A model generated the notes under the pieces. It was not told the DNA's origin. It ran no database searches and was given only the letters and a program-made list of their open reading frames with translations. A stretch of 59,732 nucleotides of DNA from an uncultured Anaerotruncus sp. (GTDB lineage Bacteria; Bacillota; Clostridia; Oscillospirales; Ruminococcaceae): the NCBI RefSeq assembly GCF_902490045.1, contig NZ_CABUCJ010000001.1:1-59732 (forward strand), in the 5' to 3' direction. Positions 23,474 through 31,962 of this stretch are shown here, piece after piece (the first letter of the stretch is position 1; every line of letters starts with the position of its first letter). The position numbers and the translations under genes were made by a program.

Positions 23474-25090
23474 ATGCGGATTTACATCTACAGCCGCAAG
23501 TCGGTCTGGACCGGCAAGGGCGAGTCCATCGAAAATCAGGTGGAGATGTGTCGGCAGTACATCACAAACCGTATTGATGGTGGCAGGGCCGCCGAGGTCA
23601 CCGTCTACGAGGACGAGGGCTTTTCCGGCAAAAATCTCGACCGGCCGCAGTTCCAAAGGATGCTGGCCGACTCGAAGAAGCAGAAACCGGATTACATCGT
23701 CTGCTACCGGCTCGATCGCATAAGCCGCAGTGTGGGGGACTTTGCACCGTTGGTGGAGGATTTCATATCGCGGGACATCGGATTCATCTGCATCAAGGAG
23801 CAATTCGACACCTCCACGCCCATGGGTAAGGCGATGATGTACATCGCGAGCGTGTTCGCCCAGCTCGAGAGGGAGACGATTGCCGAGCGGGTGCGGGACA
23901 ATATGCTGATGCTGGCCCGCACCGGCCGCTGGCTGGGCGGAGCTCCGCCTACCGGCTACCAAAGCGAGAAAGTTGAAGAGTGTGTCGTCGATGGAAAAGT
24001 AAAGACCTCGTTCAAGCTGAAGTCCAATCCCGCTGAGATCGGCACGGTTAAGCTCCTGTTCCAGAAGTATTTGGAGTTGCGTTCGCTGAACGGCGTTTCC
24101 AAGTATCTGATTCATGCCGGCATCTGTAACCGTAATGGAGACCCCTATTCGCTGCCGGGCATCAAGGATATTTTACGCAACCCAGTCTACTGCATCGCCG
24201 ATCGTGCCGCGCGGGACTACTTCGTCAGCTGCGGGTCGGATGTGTGTTTCCCGCTTGAGGGATGCTCGGACAAATATGGGCTTCTTTCCTACAACAAGCG
24301 AAATTATACCCGAAAAGGCCACTCCCGGCTGGATAAATCCCAGTGGATCATCGCGGTCGGCAAGCATCGGGGGATCGTCAGCGGCGCAGATTGGGTGCGG
24401 GTGCAGCAGCTTTTGGAGGAGAGGTCGGAGAAGAACATCGCGAAATCCCCACTGAGCTACAACGACTATTCGCTGCTTTCGGGACAGATTTTCTGTTCCA
24501 AGTGCGGGGCGCGGATGTTTGCCAAACGCCGCAGCAACAGCGAAACGCTGTTCGATTACATCTGTGGAAATAAGCTGCGGGATGGAGGGCTCTGCGACTG
24601 CCAGAACCTGAGCGGGCAGCAGGCGGATCACAAGGTATCTGAGTATCTGATGGACTACGTCCATGAGGACAACGGGATCTATCAGCTTTTGGACGCGCTG
24701 AAAAAGAAGATTGAGGACCAGATACCAGCAGACCCGGCGGGGCATTTCGGTGCCCAGATGGAAAAGGCACAGCGGGAGATGGACGGCCTGGTGGCAACGC
24801 TGGCAGCATCCGGGGGGAACGAATCAGTGGTGCGGCATGTGAGCGCCCGGATGGAGGAATTGGACGAGGAACTGAAGCGGCTGACGGCTGCCAAGGCGCA
24901 GGCAAAACAGGCTCATTTGGGCGCGAAGATGGGAGAAGCGCAGATTGCGGCGCTCTCCTGGGCACTCTCGGGCTTCAAGGAACACTTCGACGACATGACC
25001 ATCCACGAGAAGCGCGACTTCGTCCGGCTGTTCGTGAAGAAGCTGGAGTGGGACGGCAAGGACCTCCATATTTTTGTGTACAAGGGATAG
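23474..25090 (+). CDS. large serine recombinase (integrase of the element)
   Basis: 538 residues. The resolvase catalytic domain (1-150) has the nucleophile Ser7 (IYSRKS) and arginines in YRLDRISRS. A recombinase DNA-binding domain (~165-280) is followed by a zinc ribbon (CSKCGARMFAKRR with the CGN and CDC cysteines) and a C-terminal coiled coil. ATG 23474 is preferred over GTG 23465 because AAAGGAGGTG overlaps the latter. The stop lies 59 bp from the element's right end, the usual place for the integrase of such elements. No separate directionality factor was recognised, though the AbrB-like or XRE protein could serve. Confidence 0.95.
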   Translation: MRIYIYSRKSVWTGKGESIENQVEMCRQYITNRIDGGRAAEVTVYEDEGFSGKNLDRPQFQRMLADSKKQKPDYIVCYRLDRISRSVGDFAPLVEDFISRDIGFICIKEQFDTSTPMGKAMMYIASVFAQLERETIAERVRDNMLMLARTGRWLGGAPPTGYQSEKVEECVVDGKVKTSFKLKSNPAEIGTVKLLFQKYLELRSLNGVSKYLIHAGICNRNGDPYSLPGIKDILRNPVYCIADRAARDYFVSCGSDVCFPLEGCSDKYGLLSYNKRNYTRKGHSRLDKSQWIIAVGKHRGIVSGADWVRVQQLLEERSEKNIAKSPLSYNDYSLLSGQIFCSKCGARMFAKRRSNSETLFDYICGNKLRDGGLCDCQNLSGQQADHKVSEYLMDYVHEDNGIYQLLDALKKKIEDQIPADPAGHFGAQMEKAQREMDGLVATLAASGGNESVVRHVSARMEELDEELKRLTAAKAQAKQAHLGAKMGEAQIAALSWALSGFKEHFDDMTIHEKRDFVRLFVKKLEWDGKDLHIFVYKG

Positions 25091-25120
25091 GAATTTATCA
25101 GCCGCTTGTCTCTCGTTGCT

Positions 25121-25160
25121 CCGGAGGTTTCCAGCCTCCGGGAGGGGTATTCCCGACCCT
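25121..25160. other. attR of the serine-recombinase element
   Basis: The element half has GTTTCCA (25127-25133) and CCGGGAGGGG (25138-25147), then the core ATT (25149-25151) and the chromosomal half CCCGACCCTTATTGC, which is FeoB coding. The two element blocks mirror those of the left end about TT. Confidence 0.75.
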
Positions 25161-25884
25161 TATTGCAATTATCACGATGTTTTTTGTCGGGGGCGCGGTG
25201 GGCGCGTTTTCCTCCGTCGTTTCGACCCTGCTGCTCACTGCTGTCATCGTGCTCGGCGTGCTGATGACCTTCGCGGTGTCGGCGCTCCTCTCCTGCACGA
25301 TCCTCAAGGGGATGCCGTCCTCCTTTACCCTTGAGCTGCCGCCCTACCGCCGTCCGCAGATCGGCAGGGTGATCGTCCGTTCGATCTTTGACCGGACCCT
25401 CTTCGTACTTGGGCGCGCGATCGTCGTCGCGGCGCCGGCCGGGCTCGTCATCTGGGTGATGGCCAACGTCACCGTCGGGGGTATGAGTTTGCTGGCCCAC
25501 TGTGCGGGCTTCCTCGATCCCTTCGCACGGCTGCTCGGGCTGGACGGCGTGATCCTCATGGCGTTCATCCTCGGGTTCCCGGCCAACGAGATCGTCGTGC
25601 CGATCATCATCATGGCCTATCTGGCGACGGGGAGCATCCTCGACTTCGACAATCTCGCGCAGCTCAAGACGCTGCTTGTCGACAATGGCTGGACCTGGCT
25701 GACGGCGGTGTGCACGATGCTCTTTTCCTTGATGCACTGGCCCTGCTCGACGACCTGCCTGACCATACGCAAGGAGACGCAGAGCTGGAAGTGGACGGCG
25801 ATTTCCTTCCTCGTGCCGACGGTGATCGGCATGGTCGTCTGCTTCCTCGTCGCGGGCGCGGCGCGGCTGTTCGGGCTGGCATAA
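25152..25884 (+). pseudogene. feoB: feoB remnant, right fragment (C-terminal membrane domain)
   Basis: About 243 codons of the FeoB C-terminal half. LIAIITMFFVGG is followed by several hydrophobic segments and the second Gate motif region, with FILGFPANEIVVPIIIMAY and MHWPCSTTCLTIRKET. It has no start of its own: translation from upstream would have to pass the recombinase gene in frame. Together with 8906-9036 it gives ~287 residues, less than half a normal FeoB, so even after excision there would be no GTPase domain. Confidence 0.88.
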
Positions 25885-25887
25885 GAA

Positions 25888-25921
25888 AAAAGCGTCCCGC
25901 TTTTAAGCGGGACGCTTTTTT
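25888..25921. terminator. bidirectional terminator between feoB remnant and ldh
   Basis: A 12-bp stem, AGCGTCCCGCTT (25891-25902) with 25905-25916, is flanked by A-run and T-run, so it works on both strands. It overlaps the ldh stop codon. Confidence 0.88.
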
Positions 25922-26864
25922 AAAGGTCCTTGACGAAGCCGCGCAGGACCTCGCAGGAGGCGTGGAATTTTTCTTCCTCGGCGCCAGTGAGGGGGAGCTG
26001 GACGATTTCCTGGATTCCGCCGCGCCCGATAACCGCGGGCACTCCGCAGAAGACGCCGCGTTCGCCATATTCTCCCTCGAGCAGGGTGGAGACGGGGATG
26101 ATGCGGTTTTCGTCGTGCAGGATGCACTTGATGATACCCGCCGCGGTGGTGGCGATGCCGTAGTAGGTCGTGCCCTTGCGCTTGAGAATTTCCCAGCCTG
26201 CCTGGACGGTGTCGTGGACAAGCCGGTCGAGGTCGACCCCCTCAAAGCGGCCGGGATTGTCCTGCAGGACCTCGTCGAAGGTCTTGCCGCCCACGGTGAC
26301 GCGCGACCAGGGGACCATCTGGCTGTCGCCGTGCTCGCCGAGCGCAAAGGCGTGGACGCTGCGCGGGTCGACGCCGATCAGCTCGCCGAGGAGCGCCTTG
26401 AGGCGGGCGGAGTCGAGCGCGGTGCCGGTGCCGATCACCTGGCTTTTGGGCAGCCCGGAGAGCTTCCAGACGTACTGCGCGATGATGTCCACCGGGTTGG
26501 AGATGATGAGGAAGATGCCCGAGAACCCCGCCTCCATGACCGGCCCGACGATCGACCGGACGATCTCCTTCGAGAGACCGAGGGTGTCAAGCCGGGTCTG
26601 GCCCTCGCGGGGCGGCGGCCCGGCGGTGATGACGACGATGTCCGCGTCGCCGCAGCCGGCATATCCGCCGGCCGTCACCCGGATGTTGCGGCCGAGATAG
26701 TCGATGCCGTCCCGCAGGTCCATCATCTCCCCATGGGCGCGTTCGGCGTTGCGGTCGACGAGCAGGATTTCGTCGCAGAGGCCCTGTGTCAGCAGGCTGA
26801 AGGCGGTGGAGGAGCCGACGAGCCCCGCTCCGATGACGGCGACCTTGCTTATGGATTTTTTCAT
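25920..26864 (-). CDS. ldh: L-lactate dehydrogenase
   Basis: A 314-residue LDH/MDH-fold enzyme. The NAD loop is IGAGLVGSSTAF. The substrate loop PPREGQTRLD carries Gln, which marks LDH rather than the Arg of malate dehydrogenase. Also present are IISNPVDIIAQYVW and the catalytic His in ALGEHGDSQM. ATG 26864 follows GGAGTGATCCC; the frame is open upstream into the MATE gene and a longer start is rejected. It regenerates NAD by reducing pyruvate during fermentation. It lies 43 bp after the MATE gene on the same strand. Confidence 0.93.
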   Translation of the reverse strand: MKKSISKVAVIGAGLVGSSTAFSLLTQGLCDEILLVDRNAERAHGEMMDLRDGIDYLGRNIRVTAGGYAGCGDADIVVITAGPPPREGQTRLDTLGLSKEIVRSIVGPVMEAGFSGIFLIISNPVDIIAQYVWKLSGLPKSQVIGTGTALDSARLKALLGELIGVDPRSVHAFALGEHGDSQMVPWSRVTVGGKTFDEVLQDNPGRFEGVDLDRLVHDTVQAGWEILKRKGTTYYGIATTAAGIIKCILHDENRIIPVSTLLEGEYGERGVFCGVPAVIGRGGIQEIVQLPLTGAEEEKFHASCEVLRGFVKDL

Positions 26865-26907
26865 GGGATCACTCCGGTCAAAAGATTTCCGGATTAGTAT
26901 GCCCCAA

Positions 26908-28248
26908 TCAGTCGAGCAGATGCTTGGAGCGCCAGTTTCCATTGCGCCAGCGCAGGAAGGAGACGAGCCCGCGGAAGCACTCGTCGCAGGTCATGGCGAT
27001 CCAGATGCCGGGCAGCCCGAGCCCGAGGACGATGCCGAGCAGGTAGCCGCCGCCGACCGCGACCGTCCAGACGGTGGTGACATTGAGGCAGATGGGGAAG
27101 CGGATGTCCCCCGCCGTTTGCAGCGCGCGGAAGAGGACGATGTTGGCCGCGCGCCCGAGTTCGAGCAAGATTTCGATGCCCATGATCGTCCGGCACATGG
27201 CAAGCACCTGCGGGTCGCTCGTAAAGAGGCCGAAGAGCGGCTCGCAGAGCAGGAAAAGCAGCAGCGAGATCACGAAGGAGACGAGCATCGCGGCGCGCAG
27301 CGTCGCGTTGACGCGTCGGTCGGTCTCCTCGATCTTACGCGCGCCCATCAGATAGCCGACGATGATCTGGGTGGCCTGTGCGATCGCGGAGCCGTAGATG
27401 TAGGAGAGCATCGCGAACATGTTGGAATAGGCGCGCGCCGTGATGACGAAGATGGGCAGGGAATTGCACATCGTCTGGATGACGATCTGGGTCAGGTTGT
27501 AGGAAATCGACTCGCCGCCCGAGGGGATGCCGATTTTGAGAAGGCGCTTGAGGTGGTCGACGGGGAAGGGGCGCAGGTTTCGGAAATCGACGGGGGTGCG
27601 GACCGTGCGCTTAAAGAGCCAGATGACGATGACGACGCCGACCAGGCGGGACAGGTCGCTCGAGATGGCCGCGCCCGCGACGCCGAGCATCGGAATCGGT
27701 CCCATGCCGCCGATGAGGAGGAAGTTGCCGGCGATGTTCAGGAGGTTGATGACGATCGAGATGAACATCGTCTGCTTGGTGAGGCCGTGCGCGCGGAAGA
27801 AGGCGACGAAGGTCAGGTGGATGGCCTGCAGGGGCATGCCGACGCCGATGATGCGCAGATAGGCGCTCGCCTCGGGCATCAGCTCCGCCGGGACCCCCAT
27901 CAGCCCGTAGATCTGCGTGGAAAAGAAGGTGAGGGAGACGAAGATGACGAGCGAGAGCGTGACGTTGACCACGAGAGAAACGGTGTAGGTCTGGGCGACC
28001 CGCTCGGTGCTGCCCGCGCCGATATACTGGGTGATCAGGATGGTTGCCGCCATGCAGATGACCGAGAAGGAGATGAGCAGCAGGTTGGTGATGACGTTGG
28101 CGTTGCCGATCGCTGCGACGGCGGTGGGGGAAGTGCGGGCCACCATCATCTGGTCGACGTTGCTGACGAGCATCTGGAGGACCAGCTCGACGAAAATTGG
28201 CCAGGTAAGCTGAAAGAGATACCCGCGGGAATTGACATTTTGATCCAT
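26908..28248 (-). CDS. MATE-family efflux transporter
   Basis: 446 residues with twelve membrane segments in two halves. The N-terminal TWPIFVELVLQMLVSNVDQ resembles the MATE signature, and the second half repeats the pattern. It probably exports cationic or aromatic compounds in exchange for Na+ or H+; a Na+ gradient could come from the ntp ATPase nearby. It is transcribed from the promoter at 28283-28310 and may read into ldh. Confidence 0.92.
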   Translation of the reverse strand: MDQNVNSRGYLFQLTWPIFVELVLQMLVSNVDQMMVARTSPTAVAAIGNANVITNLLLISFSVICMAATILITQYIGAGSTERVAQTYTVSLVVNVTLSLVIFVSLTFFSTQIYGLMGVPAELMPEASAYLRIIGVGMPLQAIHLTFVAFFRAHGLTKQTMFISIVINLLNIAGNFLLIGGMGPIPMLGVAGAAISSDLSRLVGVVIVIWLFKRTVRTPVDFRNLRPFPVDHLKRLLKIGIPSGGESISYNLTQIVIQTMCNSLPIFVITARAYSNMFAMLSYIYGSAIAQATQIIVGYLMGARKIEETDRRVNATLRAAMLVSFVISLLLFLLCEPLFGLFTSDPQVLAMCRTIMGIEILLELGRAANIVLFRALQTAGDIRFPICLNVTTVWTVAVGGGYLLGIVLGLGLPGIWIAMTCDECFRGLVSFLRWRNGNWRSKHLLD

Positions 28249-28282
28249 AAGCGTCCCCTGTTCACATCATAATAACGGAGTC

Positions 28283-28310
28283 ATTATAGTACCTGCACGA
28301 AAAAAGTCAA
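28283..28310 (-). promoter_or_regulatory. promoter of MATE-ldh transcript
   Basis: On the minus strand TTGACT (28310-28305) and TATAAT (28288-28283) are 16 bp apart, 35 bp ahead of the MATE start. Confidence 0.7.
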
Positions 28311-28337
28311 TGACTTTTTGGCATCTCGCACAAATAA

Positions 28338-28365
28338 AGCGGACAGCACAAAAATGCTGTCCGCT
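28338..28365 (-). terminator. terminator of htpG
   Basis: An 11-bp perfect stem, AGCGGACAGCA (28338-28348) with 28355-28365, has a 6-nt A-rich loop. It is followed on the minus strand by TTTATTT and lies 16 bp after the htpG stop. Confidence 0.75.
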
Positions 28366-28381
28366 GAAAGCCCGTGGTTCG

Positions 28382-30286
28382 TTATTTTGACATGAGATCG
28401 CAGATGGCGTTGGAGAAGGCGACGGGGTCGTCGATCGACATCCCTTCGATGAGCAGCGCCTGCGAATAGAGCAGGGAGGCGTACTGCCCCAGCCGGCCGC
28501 GGCCGTCCTCATCCGCGTAGAGCTTCTGCATCGCGGCAAAGACGGGGTGGGAGGCGTTGACTTCCAGCACCCGCTCCGCCTTGGGCTTCTGTTCGCCCGG
28601 CATCGCGCTGAGCACCTTTTCCATCTCAAGCGAAACCGCGCCCTCGCTCGAGAGGCAGACGGGGTGGGATTTGAGCCGGCTGGAAAGGCGCACCTCCTTG
28701 ACCTTGCCGTCGAGGGCGTCCCGCAGGAAGCCGAGCAGATCCTTGTTCTCCTCGTTCTGCTTTTTGATCTCTTCCTTTTCCTCCTCGGTTTCCAAACCGA
28801 GGTCCTTGTCGGCGACCGACTTGAATTCCTTGTCCTCATACTTGAAAAGCATCTTGAGCGCGAACTCGTCCACGTCGTCGGTGAGGCAGAGGATTTCGTA
28901 GCCTTGGTCGCGGAGCAGTTCGGTCTGGGGCAGCAGGTTGATCTTGTCCACCGTCTCGCCGCAGGCGTAGTAGATATATTTCTGCGACTCCTTCATGCGG
29001 CCGACATACTCCGACAGGGTGGCCAGCTTCCCTTCGCTCGACGAGTGGAAGAGCAGCAGGTCCTGGAGCAGGTCCTTCTTGGCGCCGTAGTCGTTGTAGA
29101 CGCCGAATTTGAGCTGGAGGCCGAAGTTTTTCCAGAACTTCTCGTATTTCTCCCGGTCGTTTTTGAGCATCGAGAGCAGTTCGGAATGGATTTTCTTTTC
29201 GAGCCGTCCGGCGATCACCTTGAGCTGACGGTCGTGCTGGAGCATCTCGCGGGAGATGTTGAGGGAGAGGTCCTGCGAGTCGACGAGGCCCTTCACGAAG
29301 CTGAAGCAGTCGGGCAGCAGGTCGGCGCATTTGTCCATGATGAGCACACCCGAGGCGTAGAGCTGGAGCCCCTTCTCGTAGTCGCGGGAGTAGTAGTTGA
29401 AGGGGGCGCGGGAAGGGATGAAGAGCAGGGCGTTGTAGGTCGCCGCGCCCTCGGTGGAGCTGTGGATGACGAGCGCCGGGTCCTCGAAATCGAAGTATTT
29501 CTCCTTGTAGAAGTTGTTATAGTCCTCGTCCTTCAGCTCCGATTTGTTCTTCTTCCAGATGGGCACCATGCTGTTGAGGGTCTCGTGCTCGGTGCAGTCC
29601 TCATATTCGGGCTTGTCCTCGGGGCAGCCCTCCTTGAGGCGGCGCGTGGGCATGTCCATGCGGATGGGGTAGCGGATGTAGTCGGAGTACCGTTTCACAA
29701 GCGCGGAGATGCGGTGCGGTTCGAGGAACTCGTCGTAGTTCTCCTCGCCCTCGTTCTCCTTGAGGGTCAGCACGATCTTTGTGCCGTGGCCTTCCATCTC
29801 GCAGGGTTCGATCGTATAGCCCTCCACGCCGCGGCTCTCCCACTTCCACGCCTCGTCCGAGCCGTAGGGGCGGCTGTAGACGGTGACGCGGGAGGCGACC
29901 ATAAACGCGGAATAGAAGCCGACGCCGAACTGGCCGATGATATCGATCTCATCCCTGTGCTCGCCCTCCTCTTCCTGCTTAAAGGCGAGGGAGCCCGACT
30001 TGGCGATCGTGCCGAGGTTGCTTTCGAGCTCGTCCTTCGTCATGCCGCAGCCGTTGTCCGTGATCGTAAGGGTGCGGGCCTCCCTGTCGACCGCCAGCTC
30101 GATCGAAAAATCGTCCCTTGAAAGCCCGGTGAGGTTGTCCGAAAGGGAATGGTAGTAGAGTTTGTCGATCGCGTCGGAGGCGTTGGAGATCAGTTCGCGC
30201 AGAAAGATCTCCCGATGGGTGTAGATCGAATTGATCATCAATTCGAGCAGCCGCTTGCTCTCGGCCTTGAACTGCTTGGTGCGCAT
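28382..30286 (-). CDS. htpG: molecular chaperone HtpG (Hsp90)
   Basis: A 634-residue bacterial Hsp90. The GHKL ATPase domain comes first ([42 protein letters not shown]), then the middle domain and dimerisation domain. Full length for the family. It starts 42 bp downstream of a perfect CIRCE operator, so it is under HrcA heat-shock repression. CIRCE control of htpG is less common than CIRCE control of dnaK or groE operons. Confidence 0.96.
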   Translation of the reverse strand: MRTKQFKAESKRLLELMINSIYTHREIFLRELISNASDAIDKLYYHSLSDNLTGLSRDDFSIELAVDREARTLTITDNGCGMTKDELESNLGTIAKSGSLAFKQEEEGEHRDEIDIIGQFGVGFYSAFMVASRVTVYSRPYGSDEAWKWESRGVEGYTIEPCEMEGHGTKIVLTLKENEGEENYDEFLEPHRISALVKRYSDYIRYPIRMDMPTRRLKEGCPEDKPEYEDCTEHETLNSMVPIWKKNKSELKDEDYNNFYKEKYFDFEDPALVIHSSTEGAATYNALLFIPSRAPFNYYSRDYEKGLQLYASGVLIMDKCADLLPDCFSFVKGLVDSQDLSLNISREMLQHDRQLKVIAGRLEKKIHSELLSMLKNDREKYEKFWKNFGLQLKFGVYNDYGAKKDLLQDLLLFHSSSEGKLATLSEYVGRMKESQKYIYYACGETVDKINLLPQTELLRDQGYEILCLTDDVDEFALKMLFKYEDKEFKSVADKDLGLETEEEKEEIKKQNEENKDLLGFLRDALDGKVKEVRLSSRLKSHPVCLSSEGAVSLEMEKVLSAMPGEQKPKAERVLEVNASHPVFAAMQKLYADEDGRGRLGQYASLLYSQALLIEGMSIDDPVAFSNAICDLMSK

Positions 30287-30328
30287 GAAACCAGACCTTT
30301 CTATGAGAATTTCATGAGAAACGAAAAG

Positions 30329-30355
30329 TTAGCACTCAATTAGTATGAGTGCTAA
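30329..30355. promoter_or_regulatory. CIRCE operator (HrcA-binding)
   Basis: TTAGCACTC (30329-30337), 9-bp spacer, GAGTGCTAA (30347-30355): an exact match to the CIRCE consensus. It lies just downstream of the htpG promoter, where bound HrcA blocks transcription until heat inactivates it. Confidence 0.96.
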
Positions 30356-30359
30356 CAAT

Positions 30360-30388
30360 ACTATAATATAAGTCAAAGGAAAAATCAA
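30360..30388 (-). promoter_or_regulatory. htpG sigma-A promoter
   Basis: On the minus strand TTGATT (30388-30383) and TATAGT (30365-30360) are 17 bp apart. The start point falls inside CIRCE. Confidence 0.75.
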
Positions 30389-30470
30389 GTCTAATTTGTT
30401 AACATTTTCGGCAGTAAAACACGCTTTTTCCGCCACTGATTTCACAGAAGGACAAAAAGGGGGGACCGGC

Positions 30471-30812
30471 ATGGGCCGGATCAATCATCTGCTGAAATTT
30501 GCCTGCATTGCGGCGGCGCTGACACTGCTTGCCGCCTCCCCGGCGCTTACCGCCCGGCCGCCCGAGCCGCCGGCGGAGACGGTTGAGATGCGCCTGCTGC
30601 CCGACGACCGCCCGATCCGCGTGACGGGAGACGGCCGGGTGCTCGAGCTGCGCGCGCCCGCCGCCGAGCAGCTGCCTTCCTACGGTTTTGACGCGGAGCT
30701 GATGCCCGTCTACGACACGGCGGAGCCGGTCGCCATTGCGCAGATGCCGGTACGGGACACGCCTGAAACGGCGGATTCCCGCGTCTGCCCGTTTGACGGG
30801 GGAGCTGTGTGA
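30471..30812 (+). CDS. small secreted protein, function unknown
   Basis: 113 residues. The N-terminal signal peptide is MGRINHLLKFACIAAALTLL with a likely signal peptidase I site after SPALTA. The mature part is ~85 residues, proline- and acid-rich (PPEPPAETVEMRLLPDDRP), without cysteine clusters. ATG 30471 follows AAAAGGGGGG; an in-frame start 25 codons earlier lacks a ribosome site and would hide the signal. It overlaps a 20-codon hydrophobic frame at its 3' end. I do not recognise the family. Confidence 0.65.
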   Translation: MGRINHLLKFACIAAALTLLAASPALTARPPEPPAETVEMRLLPDDRPIRVTGDGRVLELRAPAAEQLPSYGFDAELMPVYDTAEPVAIAQMPVRDTPETADSRVCPFDGGAV

Positions 30813-30871
30813 AACGCCGGCACGCCCTGGTTGCGGTCGTGCTGACCGTCCTGCTGTTTGAAACAGGGTAG
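30809..30871 (+). CDS. possible 20-residue hydrophobic peptide overlapping the secreted-protein gene
   Basis: GTG at 30809 overlaps the upstream stop by 4 bp (GTGA), the arrangement of translational coupling. The peptide MKRRHALVAVVLTVLLFETG is a positively charged start plus one membrane segment. It may be a tiny membrane protein or the stub of a truncated gene, since it looks like a signal peptide with nothing behind it. Confidence 0.3.
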   Translation: MKRRHALVAVVLTVLLFETG

Positions 30872-30888
30872 CTGCCATACAGGATGCG

Positions 30889-30932
30889 GAGAAAGACGGG
30901 CAAAAAGCGATTGCTTTTTACCCGTCTTTCTC
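30889..30932. terminator. terminator after the secreted-protein genes
   Basis: A 20-bp stem with one mismatch, 30889-30908 with 30913-30932, has a 4-nt loop; ATTTTG follows. A and T tracts on both sides allow use from either strand. Confidence 0.8.
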
Positions 30933-31060
30933 ATTTTGTCACGCCAATAGAACGCCATTTTTGAGGGGGATATAAAAATACCTTCTATTGAATCTTCAAA
31001 GCTGCCGTTTCTGTAAGGCGCGAAAGGCAGCACACTAACCGCAGCTTAATGGTTTTTTTA

Positions 31061-31252
31061 CTATTCATGTTCTCCCCGTAATCTTTTCTTCGCGTCTCCT
31101 ATGGTTTCGCCGTCTTTGGTAAGATAGCGGTCAACAAAGGCATCCTCTATTTTAGTATATCCGCCAACAACGGTGTCCTCAATTTTCCCAAATGCTCCAA
31201 CAACCTTCTCGGCAATCTTTTCATTTGCTTTTACAATTTTAGATTTTGCCAT
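31061..31252 (-). CDS. small charged protein, function unknown
   Basis: 63 residues, Lys/Glu-rich. A repeated pattern EKVVGAFGKIEDTVVGGYTKIEDAF suggests two amphipathic helices. No membrane segment. It overlaps the upstream membrane-protein gene by 14 bp, so the two are coupled. It is the last gene of the TetR-linked cassette. Base composition is clearly more AT-rich than the surrounding genome. Confidence 0.7.
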   Translation of the reverse strand: MAKSKIVKANEKIAEKVVGAFGKIEDTVVGGYTKIEDAFVDRYLTKDGETIGDAKKRLRGEHE

Positions 31253-31922
31253 AACTACACACCTTTCCTTTTCTTGTTATTGTGACGCCAAGCATAAAAA
31301 CAAATAGGCAGACAGCAGCTCCGGTTAAGATATCCATAATATGTGCGCTGAAATCGCCTATGCTTCCGAAAGAAGCAAACATAGACCGCTGTAAGGTTAA
31401 AACGGACACGGCTACATCCGCATAGCCGATACTGCGAATAGTCGCAAGCAAGGGCGAGGGATTTTTTCGCTGCTTCACTGCACGTATGATTGCCATTGTG
31501 ATTTTATAGAAAGTGTAAGTGGCAATGGTTATCATAATCACGGGATTATACTTTGTTACGATATTTTCTGTTGAGCTAATGTAAATTACGCCTGTCAAAA
31601 CAAAGCTTAATACAGCAAGCAGCATACCGGACAGCTTCATCACAAAATATTCTGTGTCGAGAGAGTCCGTAGAATTGCTTTTCCATTCACATAAAACGGC
31701 TGAAAAACGCATGGTACTCAAAATGGTGTAGTGAGCGCATACAGTAATAAACCATAGTGACCGATTGGCAATACCAAGCGCCCCATGATAGAGAGCATAC
31801 AGCAGATTAACAGAGAAACCGCAAGCTGCGGCTGATACCATTCTGTATCGCTGTTCCTTCACCATTCGTTTTCCGAATTCTGTGGCTTCGATTTTATCAA
31901 GTACGTTTTGCTTTATACTCAT
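31239..31922 (-). CDS. multi-pass membrane protein of the TetR cassette
   Basis: 227 residues with about six hydrophobic segments, for example VSAAACGFSVNLLYALYHG, LSGMLLAVLSFVLTGVIYI and HIMDILTGAAVCLFVFMLG. The N-terminus is charged and cytoplasmic. I do not recognise the family. It sits in a divergent unit with a TetR regulator, an arrangement often seen for stress-related membrane genes. Its transport substrate, if any, is unknown. Confidence 0.75.
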   Translation of the reverse strand: MSIKQNVLDKIEATEFGKRMVKEQRYRMVSAAACGFSVNLLYALYHGALGIANRSLWFITVCAHYTILSTMRFSAVLCEWKSNSTDSLDTEYFVMKLSGMLLAVLSFVLTGVIYISSTENIVTKYNPVIMITIATYTFYKITMAIIRAVKQRKNPSPLLATIRSIGYADVAVSVLTLQRSMFASFGSIGDFSAHIMDILTGAAVCLFVFMLGVTITRKGKVCSYGKI

Positions 31923-31962
31923 ACCATTAAACCCGATGATGCCGTTTAATGCGCGGCATAGT

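Larger units (their letters stand above)
9037..25151. mobile_element. 16.1-kb serine-recombinase element inserted in feoB, carrying a flavodoxin redox cluster
   Basis: The borders are set by the target. FeoB codons stop at ATT 9034-9036 and resume after ATT 25149-25151, and one copy of ATT restores the FeoB frame. The element ends carry inverted arms, CCCCTCCCGG at 9039-9048 against its complement at 25138-25147 and TGGAAAC at 9053-9059 against 25127-25133. Both pairs are symmetric about the same TT, as expected for the attP of a large serine recombinase, which is encoded 59 bp from the right end. Contents from left: XRE regulator, small protein, tyrosine recombinase, small RNA, then the minus-strand redox operon with LysR and MerR, AbrB-like regulator, serine recombinase. 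No relaxase, conjugation, phage structural or replication genes are seen, so it looks like an integrative island needing helper transfer. Confidence 0.88.

Noticed and set aside
26704..28272. 522-codon plus-strand open frame
   Set aside because: Antisense to the ldh start and MATE gene, extremely Asp/Glu/Arg-rich shadow.
28547..30121. 524-codon plus-strand open frame
   Set aside because: Mirror of htpG in the antisense direction; no recognisable domain.
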